From Cyrtodaria siliqua (Eukaryota; Mollusca; Bivalvia; Adapedonta; Hiatellidae), in contig JAWPHD010005570.1 in assembly GCA_037043455.1 (NCBI GenBank), forward strand, positions 1 through 64,000: a DNA stretch of 64,000 bases. The letters are read 5' to 3'. Position 1 is the first letter of the stretch; every line of letters starts with the position of its first letter. Of the stretch, positions 27,721 to 41,700 are shown one piece after another. The notes under the pieces were generated by a model. That model saw only the letters and a list, made by a program, of their open reading frames with translations, ran no database searches and was not told the origin of the DNA. The translations under genes and the position numbers were made by a program.

Positions 27721-28124
27721 AGTTGGGCACTCTTACCACCGGACCATGCACTCCATTCCATGCTCTTGTCCAAGTGACATGTGTGTACCCTACTAATGAT
27801 TCCTAGTTTGCTAAACAATTCTACAACCCCTTACACAGTAAAAGCAATGTGTGTAACATGTACACCTAGCTACACAGAAAGATCTGACAATGTGTATGAA
27901 GTCAAACTTAATAAGTAAAAAAGATTTACAATTAGCACATACAAATATGAATCTACAATGAGGCCCTCTAGATAGGCAGGTAAAGCAAAAGTACTTAGTT
28001 TAATACCATAGTTAAACTAAAGGTTCTGAGATAATTCTGGGTTCGACAAAATGAGAAAAAATTTACAATCTCACCAAAAAAAGAAGAAAAACCTCTTGTG
28101 CATGAATTTCCACTAAATAATCAT
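27721..28124. other. Unique spacer between the 35-bp and 64-bp arrays
   Basis: About 400 bp, AT-rich, without repeats, RNA genes or open frames I would support. It separates two unrelated satellites. Confidence 0.6.
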
Positions 28125-31100
28125 AGAACTCACAGAGTGTCAGATTGTCCCAAGTCACAACAACATCACATGCATGTCCTAGAAATGGAACATTCACACA
28201 GTGTCAGATTGTCCCAAGTCTCAACAACAGCACATGCATGTGCTAGAAAGTGAACACTCACAGAGTGTCAGATTGTCCCAAGTCTCAACAACATCACATG
28301 CATGCACTAGAAATGGAACATTCACAGAGTGTCAGATTGTCCCAAGTCTCAACATCACATGCATGCACAAGAAATGGAACATTCACAGAGTGTCAGATTG
28401 TCCCGAGTCTCAACAACATCACATGCATGTGCTAGAAATGGAACATTCAACATCACATGCATGTACTAGAAATGAAACATTCACAGAGTGTCTGATTGTC
28501 CCAAGTCTCAACAACATCACATGCATGCACTAGAAATGGAACATTCACAGTGTCAGATTGTCCCAAGTCTCAACAACATCACATGCATGTACTAGAAATG
28601 GAACATTCACAGAGTGTCAGATTGTCCCCGAGTCTCAACATCACATGCATGCACTAGAAATGGAACATTCACACAGTGTCAGATTGTCGCTAATCTCAAC
28701 AACATCACATGCATGTGCTAGAAATGGAACATTCAGAGTGTCAGATTGTCCCAAGTCTCAACAACATCACATGCATGTGCTAGAAATGGAACATTCACAG
28801 AGTGTCAGATTGTCCCAAGTCTCAACAACATCACATGCATGCACTAGGAATGAAACATTCACAGAGTGTCAGATTGTCCCCGAGTCTCAACAACATCACA
28901 TGCATGTGCTAGAAATTGAACACTCACAGAGTGTCAGATTGTCCCAAATCTCAACAACATCACATGCATGTGCTAGAAATGGAACACTCACAGAGTGTCA
29001 GATTGTCCCAAATCTCAACAACATCACATGCATGTGCTAGAAATTGAACACTCACAGAGTGTCAGATTGTCCCAAATCTCAACAACATCACATGCATGTG
29101 CTAGAAATGGAACACTCACAGAGTGTCAGGTTGTCCCAAATCTCAACAACATCACATGCATGTGCTAGAAATGGAACACTCACAGAGTGTCAGATTGTCC
29201 CAAATCTCAACAACATCACATACATGTGCTAGAAATGGAACACTCAGAGTGTCAGATTGTCCCAAATCTCAACATCACATGCATGTGCTAGAAATGGCAC
29301 ACTCACAGAGTGTCAAATTGTCCCAAGTCTCAACAACATCACATGGAACACTCACAGAATGTCAGATTGTCCCAAGTCTCAACAACATCACATGCATGCA
29401 CTAGAAATGGAACACTCACAGAGTGTCAGATTGTCCCAAGTCTCAACAACATCACATGTATGTGCTAGAAATGGAACATTCACAGAGTGTCAGATTGTCC
29501 CAAGTCTCAACAACATCACATGCATGTACTAGAAATGGAACATTCACAGAGTGTCAGATTGTCCCAAGTCTCAACAACATCACATGTATGTGCTAGAAAT
29601 GGAACATTCACAGTGTCAGATTGTCCCAAGTCTCAACAACATCACATGCATGCGCTATAAATGGAACATTCACAGAGTGTCAGATTGTCCCAAGTCTCAA
29701 CAACATCACATGCATGTACTAGAAATGGAACATTCACAGAGTGTCAGATTGTCCCAAGTCTCAACAACATCACATGCATGTACTAGAAATGGAACATTCA
29801 CAGTGTCAGATTGTCCCAAGTCTCAACAACATCACATGCATGCGCTATAAATGGAACATTCACACAGTGTCAGATTGTCCCAAGTCTCAACAACATCACA
29901 TGCATGTGCTAGAAATGGAACATTCACAGAGTGTCAGATTGTCCCAAGTCTCAACAACATCACATGCATGTGCTAGAAATGGAACATTCACAGAGTGTCA
30001 GATTGTCCCAAGTCTCAACAACATCACATGCATGCGCTAGAAATGGAACATTCACAGAGTGTCAGATTGTCCCAAGTCTCAACAACATCACATGCATGTG
30101 CTAGAAATGGAACATTCACAGTGTCAGATTGTCCCATGTCTCAACAACATCACATGCATGTGCTAGAAATGGAACATTCACAGTGTCAGATTGTCCCAAG
30201 TCTCAACAACATCACATGCATGTGCTAGAAATGGAACATTCACAGTGTCAGATTGTCCCAAGTCTCAACAACATCACATGCATGTGCTAGAAATGGAACA
30301 TTCACAGTGTCAGATTGTCCCAAGTCTCAACAACATCACATGCATGCGCTAGAAATGGAACATTCACAGAGTGTCAGATTGTCCCAAGTCTCAACAACAT
30401 CACATGCATGTGCTAGAAATGGAACATTCACAGTGTCAGATTGTCCCAAGTCTCAACAACATCACATGCATGTGCTAGAAATGGAACATTCACAGTTTCA
30501 GATTGTCCCAAGTCTCAACAACATCACATGCATGTGCTAGAAATGGAACATTCACAGTGTCAGATTGTCCCAAGTCTCAACAACATCACATGCATGTGCT
30601 AGAAATGGAACATTCACAGAGTGTCAGATTGTCCCAAGTCTCAACAACATCACATGCATGTGCTAGATATGGAACATTCACAGTGTCAGATTGTCCCAAG
30701 TCTCACCAACATCACATGCATGCGCTAGAAATGGAACATTCACAGAGTGTCAGATTGTCCCAAGTCTCAACAACATCACATGCATGCGCTAGAAATGGAA
30801 CACTCACAGAGTGTCAGATTGTCCCAAGTCTCAACAACATCACATGCATGCGCTAGAAATGGAACATTCACAGTGTCAGATTGTCCCAAGTCTCAACAAC
30901 ATCACATGCATGCACTAGAAATGGAACATTCACAGAGTGTCAGATTGTCCCAAGTCTCAACATCACATGCATGCACAAGAAATGGAACATTCACAGAGTG
31001 TCAGATTGTCCCAAGTCTCAACATCACATGCATGCACAAGAAATGGAACATTCACAGAGTGTCAGATTGTCCCGAGTCTCAACAACATCACATGCATGTG

Positions 31101-31465
31101 CTAGAAATGGAACATTCAACATCACATGCATGTACTAGAAATGGAACATTCACAGAGTGTCAGATTGTCCCAAGTCTCAACAACATCACATGCATGTGCT
31201 AGAAATGGAACATTCACAGTGTCAGATTGTCCCAAGTCTCAACAACATCACATGCATGTGCTAGAAATGGAACATTCACAGAGTGTCAGATTGTCCCAAG
31301 TCTCAACAACATCACATGCATGTGCTAGAAATGGAACATTCACAGTGTCAGATTGTCCCAAGTCTCAACAACATCACATGCATGCGCTAGAAATGGAACA
31401 TTCACAGAGTGTCAGATTGTCCCAAGTCTCAACAACATCACATGCATGCGCTAGAAATGGAACAC

Positions 31466-34400
31466 TCACAGAGTGTCAGATTGTCCCAAGTCTCAACAAC
31501 ATCACATGCATGCGCTAGAAATGGAACATTCACAGTGTCAGATTGTCCCAAGTCTCAACAACATCACATGCATGCACTAGAAATGGAACATTCACAGAGT
31601 GTCAGATTGTCCCGAGTCTCAACATCACATGCATGCACAAGAAATGGAACATTCACAGAGTGTCAGATTGTCCCGAGTCTCAACAACATCACATGCATGT
31701 GCTAGAAATGGAACATTCAACATCACATGCATGTACTAGAAATGAAACATTCACAGAGTGTCTGATTGTCCCAAGTCTCAACAACATCACATGCATGCAA
31801 TAGAAATGGAACATTCACAGTGTCAGATTGTCCCAAGTCTCAACAACATCACATGCATGTACTAGAAATGGAACATTCACAGAGTGTCAGATTGTCCCCG
31901 AGTCTCAACATCACATGCATGCACTAGAAATGGAACATTCACACAGTGTCAGATTGTCGCTAATCTCAACAACACCACATGCATGTGCTAGAAATGGAAC
32001 ATTCAGAGTGTCAGATTGTCCCAAGTCTCAACAACATCACATGCATGCACTAGAAATGGAACATTCACAGAGTGTCAGATTGTCCCAAGTCTCAACAACA
32101 TCACATGCATGCACTAGAAATGGAACATTCACACAGTGTCAGATTGTCCCAAGTCTCAACAACATCACATGCATGTGCTAGAAATGGAACATTCACAGAG
32201 TGTCAGAATGTCCCAAGTCTCAACAACATCACATGCATGCACTAGAAATGGAACATTCACACAGTGTCAGATTGTCGCTAATCTCAACAACACCACATGC
32301 ATGTGCTAGAAATGGAACATTCAGAGTGTCAGATTGTCCCAAGTCTCAACAACATCACATGCATGCACTAGAAATGGAACATTCACAGAGTGTCAGATTG
32401 TCCCAAGTCTCAACAACATCACATGCATGCACTAGAAATGGAACATTCACACAGTGTCAGATTGTCCCAAGTCTCAACAACATCACATGCATGTGCTAGA
32501 AATGGAACATTCACAGAGTGTCAGAATGTCCCAAGTCTCAACAACATCACATGCATGCACTAGAAATGGAACATTCACACAGTGTCAGATTGTCCCAAGT
32601 CTCAACAACATCACATGCATGTGCTAGAAATGGAACATTCACAGAGTGTCAGATTGTCCCAAGTCTCAACAACATCACATGCATGCACTAGAAATGGAAC
32701 ATTCACAGAGTGTCAGATTGTCCCAAGTCTCAACAACATCACATGCATGCACTAGAAATGGAACATTCACACAGTGTCAGATTGTCGCTAATCTCAACAA
32801 CACCACATGCATGTGCTAGAAATGGAACATTCAGAGTGTCAGATTGTCCCAAGTCTCAACAACATCACATGCATGCGCTAGAAATGGAACATTCACAGAG
32901 TGTCAGATTGTCCCAAGTCTCAACAACATCACATGCATGTGCTAGAAATGGAACATTCACAGTGTCAGATTGTCCCAAGTCTCAACAACATCACATGCAT
33001 GCGCTAGAAATGGAACATTCACAGAGTGTCAGATTGTCCCAAGTCTCAACAACATCAAATGCATGTGCTAGAAATGGAACATTCACAGAGTGTCAGATTG
33101 TCCCAAGTCTCAACAACATCACATGCATGCACTAGAAATGGAACATTCACACAGTGTCAGATTGTCGCTAATCTCAACAACACCACATGCATGTGCTAGA
33201 AATGGAACATTCAGAGTGTCAGATTGTCCCAAGTCTCAACAACATCACATGCATGCGCTAGAAATGGAACATTCACAGAGTGTCAGATTGTCCCAAGTCT
33301 CAACAACATCACATGCATGTGCTAGAAATGGAACATTCACAGTGACAGATTGTCCCAAGTCTCAACAACATCACATGCATGCGCTAGAAATGGAACATTC
33401 ACAGAGTGTCAGATTGTCCCAAGTCTCAACAACATCACATGCATGCGCTAGAAATGGAACACTCACAGAGTGTCAGATTGTCCCAAGTCTCAACAACATC
33501 ACATGCATGCGCTAGAAATGGAACATTCACAGTGTCAGATTGTCCCAAGTCTCAACATCACATGCATGCACAAGAAATGGAACATTCACAGAGTGTCAGA
33601 TTGTCCCGAGTCTCAACAACATAACATGCATGTGCTAGAAATGGAACATTCAACATCACATGCATGTACTAGAAATGAAACATTCACAGAGTGTCTGATT
33701 GTCCCAAGTCTCAACAACATCACATGCATGCACTAGAAATGGAACATTCACAGTGTCAGATTGTCCCAAGTCTCAACAACATCACATGCATGTACTAGAA
33801 ATGGAACATTCACAGAGTGTCAGATTGTCCCCGAGTCTCAACATCACATGCATGCACTAGAAATGGAACATTCACACAGTGTCAGATTGTCACATCTCAA
33901 CAACACCACATGCATGTGCTAGAAATGGAACATTAAGAGTGTCAGATTGTCCCAAGTCTCAACAACATCACATGCATGCACTAGAAATGGAACATTCACA
34001 GAGTGTCAGATTGTCCCAAGTCTCAACAACATCACATGCATGCACTAGAAATGGAACATTCTCACAGTGTCAGATTGTCCCAAGTCTCAACAACATCACA
34101 TGCATGTGCTAGAAATGGAACATTCACAGAGTGTCAGATTGTCCCAAGTCTCAACAACATCACATGCATGTGCTAGAAATGGAACATTCACAGAGTGTCA
34201 GATTGTCCCAAGTCTCAACAACATCACATGCATGCACTAGAAATGGAACATTCACAGAGTGTCAGATTGTCCCAAGTCTCAACAACATCACATGCATGCA
34301 CTAGAAATGGAACATTCACAGAGTGTCAGATTGTCCCAAGTCTCAACAACATCACATGCATGTGCTAGAAATGGAACATTCACAGAGTGTCAGATTGTCC

Positions 34401-37400
34401 CAAGTCTCAACAACATCACATGCATGTGCTAGAAATGGAACATTCACAGTGTCAGATTGTCCCAAGTCTCAACAACATCACATGCATGCACTAGAAATGG
34501 AACATTCACAGTGTCAGATTGTCCCAAGTCTCAACATTACATGCATGCACAAGAAATGGAACATTCACAGAGTGTCAGATTGTCCCGAGTCTCAACAACA
34601 TCACATGCATGTGCTAGAAATGGAACATTCAACATCACATGCATGTACTAGAAATGAAACATTCACAGAGTGTCTGATTGTCCCAAGTCTCAACAACATC
34701 ACATGCATGCACTAGAAATGGAACATTCACAGTGTCAGATTGTCCCAAGTCTCAACAACATCACATGCATGTACTAGAAATGGAACATTCACAGAGTGTC
34801 AGATTGTCCCCGAGTCTCAACATCACATGCATGCACTAGAAATGGAACATTCACACAGTGTCATATTGTCACATCTCAACAACACCACATGCATGTGCTA
34901 GAAATGGAACATTAAGAGTGTCAGATTGTCCCAAGTCTCAACAACATCACATGCATGCACTAGAAATGGAACATTCACAGAGTGTCAGATTGTCCCAAGT
35001 CTCAACAACATCACATGCATGCACTAGAAATGGAACATTCACACAGTGTCAGATTGTCCAAAGTCTCAACAACATCACATGCATGTGCTAGAAATGGAAC
35101 ATTCACAGTGTCAGATTGCCCCAAGTCTCAACAACATCACATGCATGTACTAGAAATGGAACATTCACAGAGTGTCAGATTGTCCAAAGTCTCAACAACA
35201 TCACATGCATGCACTAGAAATGGAACATTCACACAGTGTCAGATTGTCCAAAGTCTCAACAACATCACATGCATGTGCTAGAAATGGAACATTCACAGTG
35301 TCAGATTGCCCCAAGTCTCAACAACATCACATGCATGTACTAGAAATGGAACATTCACAGAGTGTCAGATTGTCCCAAGTCTCAACAACATCACATGCAT
35401 GCACTAGAAATGGAACATTCACAGAGTGTCAGATTGTCCCAAGTCTCAACAACATCACATGCATGTGCTAGAAATGGAACATTCACAGAGTGTCAGATTG
35501 TCCCAAGTCTCAACAACATCACATGCATGTGCTAGAAATGGAACATTCACAGTGTCAGATTGTCCCAAGTCTCAACAACATCACATGCATGCACTAGAAA
35601 TGGAACATTCACAGTGTCAGATTGTCCCAAGTCTCAACATCACATGCATGCACAAGAAATGGAACATTCACAGAGTGTCAGATTGTCCCGAGTCTCAACA
35701 ACATCACATGCATGTGCTAGAAATGGAACATTCAACATCACATGCATGTACTAGAAATGAAACATTCACAGAGTGTCTGATTGTCCCAAGTCTCAACATC
35801 ACATGCATGCACTAGAAATGGAACATTCACAGTGTCAGATTGTCCCAAGTCTCAACAACATCACATGCATGTACTAGAAATGGAACATTCACAGAGTGTC
35901 AGATTGTCCCCGAGTCTCAACATCACATGCATGCACTAGAAATGGAACATTCACACAGTGTCAGATTGTCACATCTCAACAACACCACATGCATGTGCTA
36001 GAAATGGAACATTCAGAGTGTCAGATTGTCCCAAGTCTCAACAACATCACATGCATGCACTAGAAATGGAACATTCACAGAGTGTCAGATTGTCCCAAGT
36101 CTCAACAACATCACATGCATGCACTAGAAATGGAACATTCACACAGTGTCAGATTGTCCCAAGTCTCAACAACATCACATGCATGTGCTAGAAATGGAAC
36201 ATTCACAGTGTCAGATTGTCCCAAGTCTCAACAACATCACATGCATGTGCTAGAAATGGAACATTCACAGTTTCAGATTGTCCCAAGTCTCAACAACATC
36301 ACATGCATGTGCTAGAAATGGAACATTCACAGTGTCAGATTGTCCCAAGTCTCAACAACATCACATGCATGTGCTAGAAATGGAACATTCACAGAGTGTC
36401 AGATTGTCCCAAGTCTCAACAACATCACATGCATGTGCTAGAAATGGAACATTCACAGTGTCAGATTGTCCCAAGTCTCAACAACATCACATGCATGCGC
36501 TAGAAATGGAACATTCACAGAGTGTCAGATTGTCCCAAGTCTCAACAACATCACATGCATGCGCTAGAAATGGAACACTCACAGAGTGTCAGATTGTCCC
36601 AAGTCTCAACAACATCACATGCATGTGCTAGAAATGGAACATTCACAGTGTCAGATTGTCCCAAGTCTCAACAACATCACATGCATGTGCTAGAAATGGA
36701 ACATTCACAGTTTCAGATTGTCCCAAGTCTCAACAACATCACATGCATGTGCTAGAAATGGAACATTCACAGTGTCAGATTGTCCCAAGTCTCAACAACA
36801 TCACATGCATGCACTAGAAATGGAACATTCACAGTGTCAGATTGTCCCAAGTCTCAACAACATCACATGCATGTGCTAGAAATGGAACATTCACAGTGTC
36901 AGATTGTCCCAAGTCTCAACAACATCACATGCATGCACTAGAAATGGAACATTCACAGTGTCAGATTGTCCCAAGTCTCAACATCACATGCATGCACAAG
37001 AAATGGAACATTCACAGAGTGTCAGATTGTCCCGAGTCTCAACAACATCACATGCATGTGCTAGAAATGGAACATTCAACATCACATGCATGTACTAGAA
37101 ATGAAACATTCACAGAGTGTCTGATTGTCCCAAGTCTCAACAACATCACATGCATGCACTAGAAATGGAACATTCACAGTGTCAGATTGTCCCAAGTCTC
37201 AACAACATCACATGCATGTACTAGAAATGGAACATTCACAGAGTGTCAGATTGTCCCAAGTCTCAACAACAACACATGCATGTGCTAGAAATGGAACATT
37301 CACAGAGTGTCAGATTGTCCCAAGTCTCAACAACATCACATGCATGCACTAGAAATGGAACATTCACACAGTGTCAGATTGTCGCTAATCTCAACAACAC

Positions 37401-38704
37401 CACATGCATGTGCTAGAAATGGAACATTCAGAGTGTCAGATTGTCCCAAGTCTCAACAACATCACATGCATGCGCTAGAAATGGAACATTCACAGAGTGT
37501 CAGATTGTCCCAAGTCTCAACAACATCACATGCATGTGCTAGAAATGGAACATTCACAGTGTCAGATTGTCCCAAGTCTCAACAACATCACATGCATGCA
37601 CTAGAAATGGAACATTCACAGAGTGTCAGATTGTCCCAAGTCTCAACAACATCACATGCATGTGCTAGAAATGGAACATTCACAGAGTGTCAGATTGTCC
37701 CAAGTCTCAACAACATCACATGCATGCACTAGAAATGGAACATTCACACAGTGTCAGATTGTCGCTAATCTCAACAACACCACATGCATGTGCTAGAAAT
37801 GGAACATTCAGAGTGTCAGATTGTCCCAAGTCTCAACAACATCACATGCATGCGCTAGAAATGGAACATTCACAGAGTGTCAGATTGTCCCAAGTCTCAA
37901 CAACATCACATGCATGTGCTAGAAATGGAACATTCACAGTGACAGATTGTCCCAAGTCTCAACAACATCACATGCATGCGCTAGAAATGGAACATTCACA
38001 GAGTGTCAGATTGTCCCAAGTCTCAACAACATCACATGCATGCGCTAGAAATGGAACACTCACAGAGTGTCAGATTGTCCCAAGTCTCAACAACATCACA
38101 TGCATGCGCTAGAAATGGAACATTCACAGTGTCAGATTGTCCCAAGTCTCAACAACATCACATGCATGCATTAGAAATGGAACATTCACAGAGTGTCAGA
38201 TTGTCCCAAGTCTCAACATCACATGCATGCACAAGAAATGGAACATTCACAGAGTGTCAGATTGTCCCGAGTCTCAACAACATCACATGCATGTGCTAGA
38301 AATGGAACATTCAACATCACATGCATGTACTAGAAATGAAACATTCACAGAGTGTCTGATTGTCCCAAGTCTCAACAACATCACATGCATGCACTAGAAA
38401 TGGAACATTCACAGTGTCAGATTGTCCCAAGTCTCAACAACATCACATGCATGTACTAGAAATGGAACATTCACAGAGTGTCAGATTGTCCCCGAGTCTC
38501 AACATCACATGCATGCACTAGAAATGGAACATTCACACAGTGTCAGATTGTCACATCTCAACAACACCACATGCATGTGCTAGAAATGGAACATTAAGAG
38601 TGTCAGATTGTCCCAAGTCTCAACAACATCACATGCATGCACTAGAAATGGAACATTCACAGAGTGTCAGATTGTCCCAAGTCTCAACAACATCACATGC
38701 ATGC
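31466..38704. repeat. Large tandem duplication in the 64-bp array, copy 1
   Basis: The order of variant monomers in this segment matches 38657-45895 at a constant offset of 7,191 bp. More than 20 landmarks share that offset, for example 31543/38734, 32200/39391, 34858/42049, 36522/43713 and 38540/45731. Identity starts after 31465 (C versus T at 38656) and stops at 38705 (G versus A at 45896). Confidence 0.9.
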
Positions 38705-41700
38705 GCTAGAAATGGAACATTCACAGTGTCAGATTGTCCCAAGTCTCAACAACATCACATGCATGCACTAGAAATGGAACATTCACAGAGTGTCAGATTG
38801 TCCCGAGTCTCAACATCACATGCATGCACAAGAAATGGAACATTCACAGAGTGTCAGATTGTCCCGAGTCTCAACAACATCACATGCATGTGCTAGAAAT
38901 GGAACATTCAACATCACATGCATGTACTAGAAATGAAACATTCACAGAGTGTCTGATTGTCCCAAGTCTCAACAACATCACATGCATGCAATAGAAATGG
39001 AACATTCACAGTGTCAGATTGTCCCAAGTCTCAACAACATCACATGCATGTACTAGAAATGGAACATTCACAGAGTGTCAGATTGTCCCCGAGTCTCAAC
39101 ATCACATGCATGCACTAGAAATGGAACATTCACACAGTGTCAGATTGTCGCTAATCTCAACAACACCACATGCATGTGCTAGAAATGGAACATTCAGAGT
39201 GTCAGATTGTCCCAAGTCTCAACAACATCACATGCATGCACTAGAAATGGAACATTCACAGAGTGTCAGATTGTCCCAAGTCTCAACAACATCACATGCA
39301 TGCACTAGAAATGGAACATTCACACAGTGTCAGATTGTCCCAAGTCTCAACAACATCACATGCATGTGCTAGAAATGGAACATTCACAGAATGTCAGAAT
39401 GTCCCAAGTCTCAACAACATCACATGCATGCACTAGAAATGGAACATTCACACAGTGTCAGATTGTCGCTAATCTCAACAACACCACATGCATGTGCTAG
39501 AAATGGAACATTCAGAGTGTCAGATTGTCCCAAGTCTCAACAACATCACATGCATGCACTAGAAATGGAACATTCACAGAGTGTCAGATTGTCCCAAGTC
39601 TCAACAACATCACATGCATGCACTAGAAATGGAACATTCACACAGTGTCAGATTGTCCCAAGTCTCAACAACATCACATGCATGTGCTAGAAATGGAACA
39701 TTCACAGAGTGTCAGAATGTCCCAAGTCTCAACAACATCACATGCATGCACTAGAAATGGAACATTCACACAGTGTCAGATTGTCCCAAGTCTCAACAAC
39801 ATCACATGCATGTGCTAGAAATGGAACATTCACAGAGTGTCAGATTGTCCCAAGTCTCAACAACATCACATGCATGCACTAGAAATGGAACATTCACAGA
39901 GTGTCAGATTGTCCCAAGTCTCAACAACATCACATGCATGCACTAGAAATGGAACATTCACACAGTGTCAGATTGTCGCTAATCTCAACAACACCACATG
40001 CATGTGCTAGAAATGGAACATTCAGAGTGTCAGATTGTCCCAAGTCTCAACAACATCACATGTATGCGCTAGAAATGGAACATTCACAGAGTGTCAGATT
40101 GTCCCAAGTCTCAACAACATCACATGCATGTGCTAGAAATGGAACATTCACAGTGTCAGATTGTCCCAAGTCTCAACAACATCACATGCATGCGCTAGAA
40201 ATGGAACATTCACAGAGTGTCAGATTGTCCCAAGTCTCAACAACATCAAATGCATGTGCTAGAAATGGAACATTCACAGAGTGTCAGATTGTCCCAAGTC
40301 TCAACAACATCACATGCATGCACTAGAAATGGAACATTCACACAGTGTCAGATTGTCGCTAATCTCAACAACACCACATGCATGTGCTAGAAATGGAACA
40401 TTCAGAGTGTCAGATTGTCCCAAGTCTCAACAACATCACATGCATGCGCTAGAAATGGAACATTCACAGAGTGTCAGATTGTCCCAAGTCTCAACAACAT
40501 CACATGCATGTGCTAGAAATGGAACATTCACAGTGACAGATTGTCCCAAGTCTCAACAACATCACATGCATGCGCTAGAAATGGAACATTCACAGAGTGT
40601 CAGATTGTCCCAAGTCTCAACAACATCACATGCATGCGCTAGAAATGGAACACTCACAGAGTGTCAGATTGTCCCAAGTCTCAACAACATCACATGCATG
40701 CGCTAGAAATGGAACATTCACAGTGTCAGATTGTCCCAAGTCTCAACATCACATGCATGCACAAGAAATGGAACATTCACAGAGTGTCAGATTGTCCCGA
40801 GTCTCAACAACATAACATGCATGTGCTAGAAATGGAACATTCAACATCACATGCATGTACTAGAAATGAAACATTCACAGAGTGTCTGATTGTCCCAAGT
40901 CTCAACAACATCACATGCATGCACTAGAAATGGAACATTCACAGTGTCAGATTGTCCCAAGTCTCAACAACATCACATGCATGTACTAGAAATGGAACAT
41001 TCACAGAGTGTCAGATTGTCCCCGAGTCTCAACATCACATGCATGCACTAGAAATGGAACATTCACACAGTGTCAGATTGTCACATCTCAACAACACCAC
41101 ATGCATGTGCTAGAAATGGAACATTAAGAGTGTCAGATTGTCCCAAGTCTCAACAACATCACATGCATGCACTAGAAATGGAACATTCACAGAGTGTCAG
41201 ATTGTCCCAAGTCTCAACAACATCACATGCATGCACTAGAAATGGAACATTCTCACAGTGTCAGATTGTCCCAAGTCTCAACAACATCACATGCATGTGC
41301 TAGAAATGGAACATTCACAGAGTGTCAGATTGTCCCAAGTCTCAACAACATCACATGCATGTGCTAGAAATGGAACATTCACAGAGTGTCAGATTGTCCC
41401 AAGTCTCAACAACATCACATGCATGCACTAGAAATGGAACATTCACAGAGTGTCAGATTGTCCCAAGTCTCAACAACATCACATGCATGCACTAGAAATG
41501 GAACATTCACAGAGTGTCAGATTGTCCCAAGTCTCAACAACATCACATGCATGTGCTAGAAATGGAACATTCACAGAGTGTCAGATTGTCCCAAGTCTCA
41601 ACAACATCACATGCATGTGCTAGAAATGGAACATTCACAGTGTCAGATTGTCCCAAGTCTCAACAACATCACATGCATGCACTAGAAATGGAACATTCAC

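Noticed and set aside
26507..27806. Cys/Leu/Trp-rich frames over the 35-bp array
   Set aside because: The 35-bp unit shifts frame each copy; there is no unique sequence, start context or splice signal.
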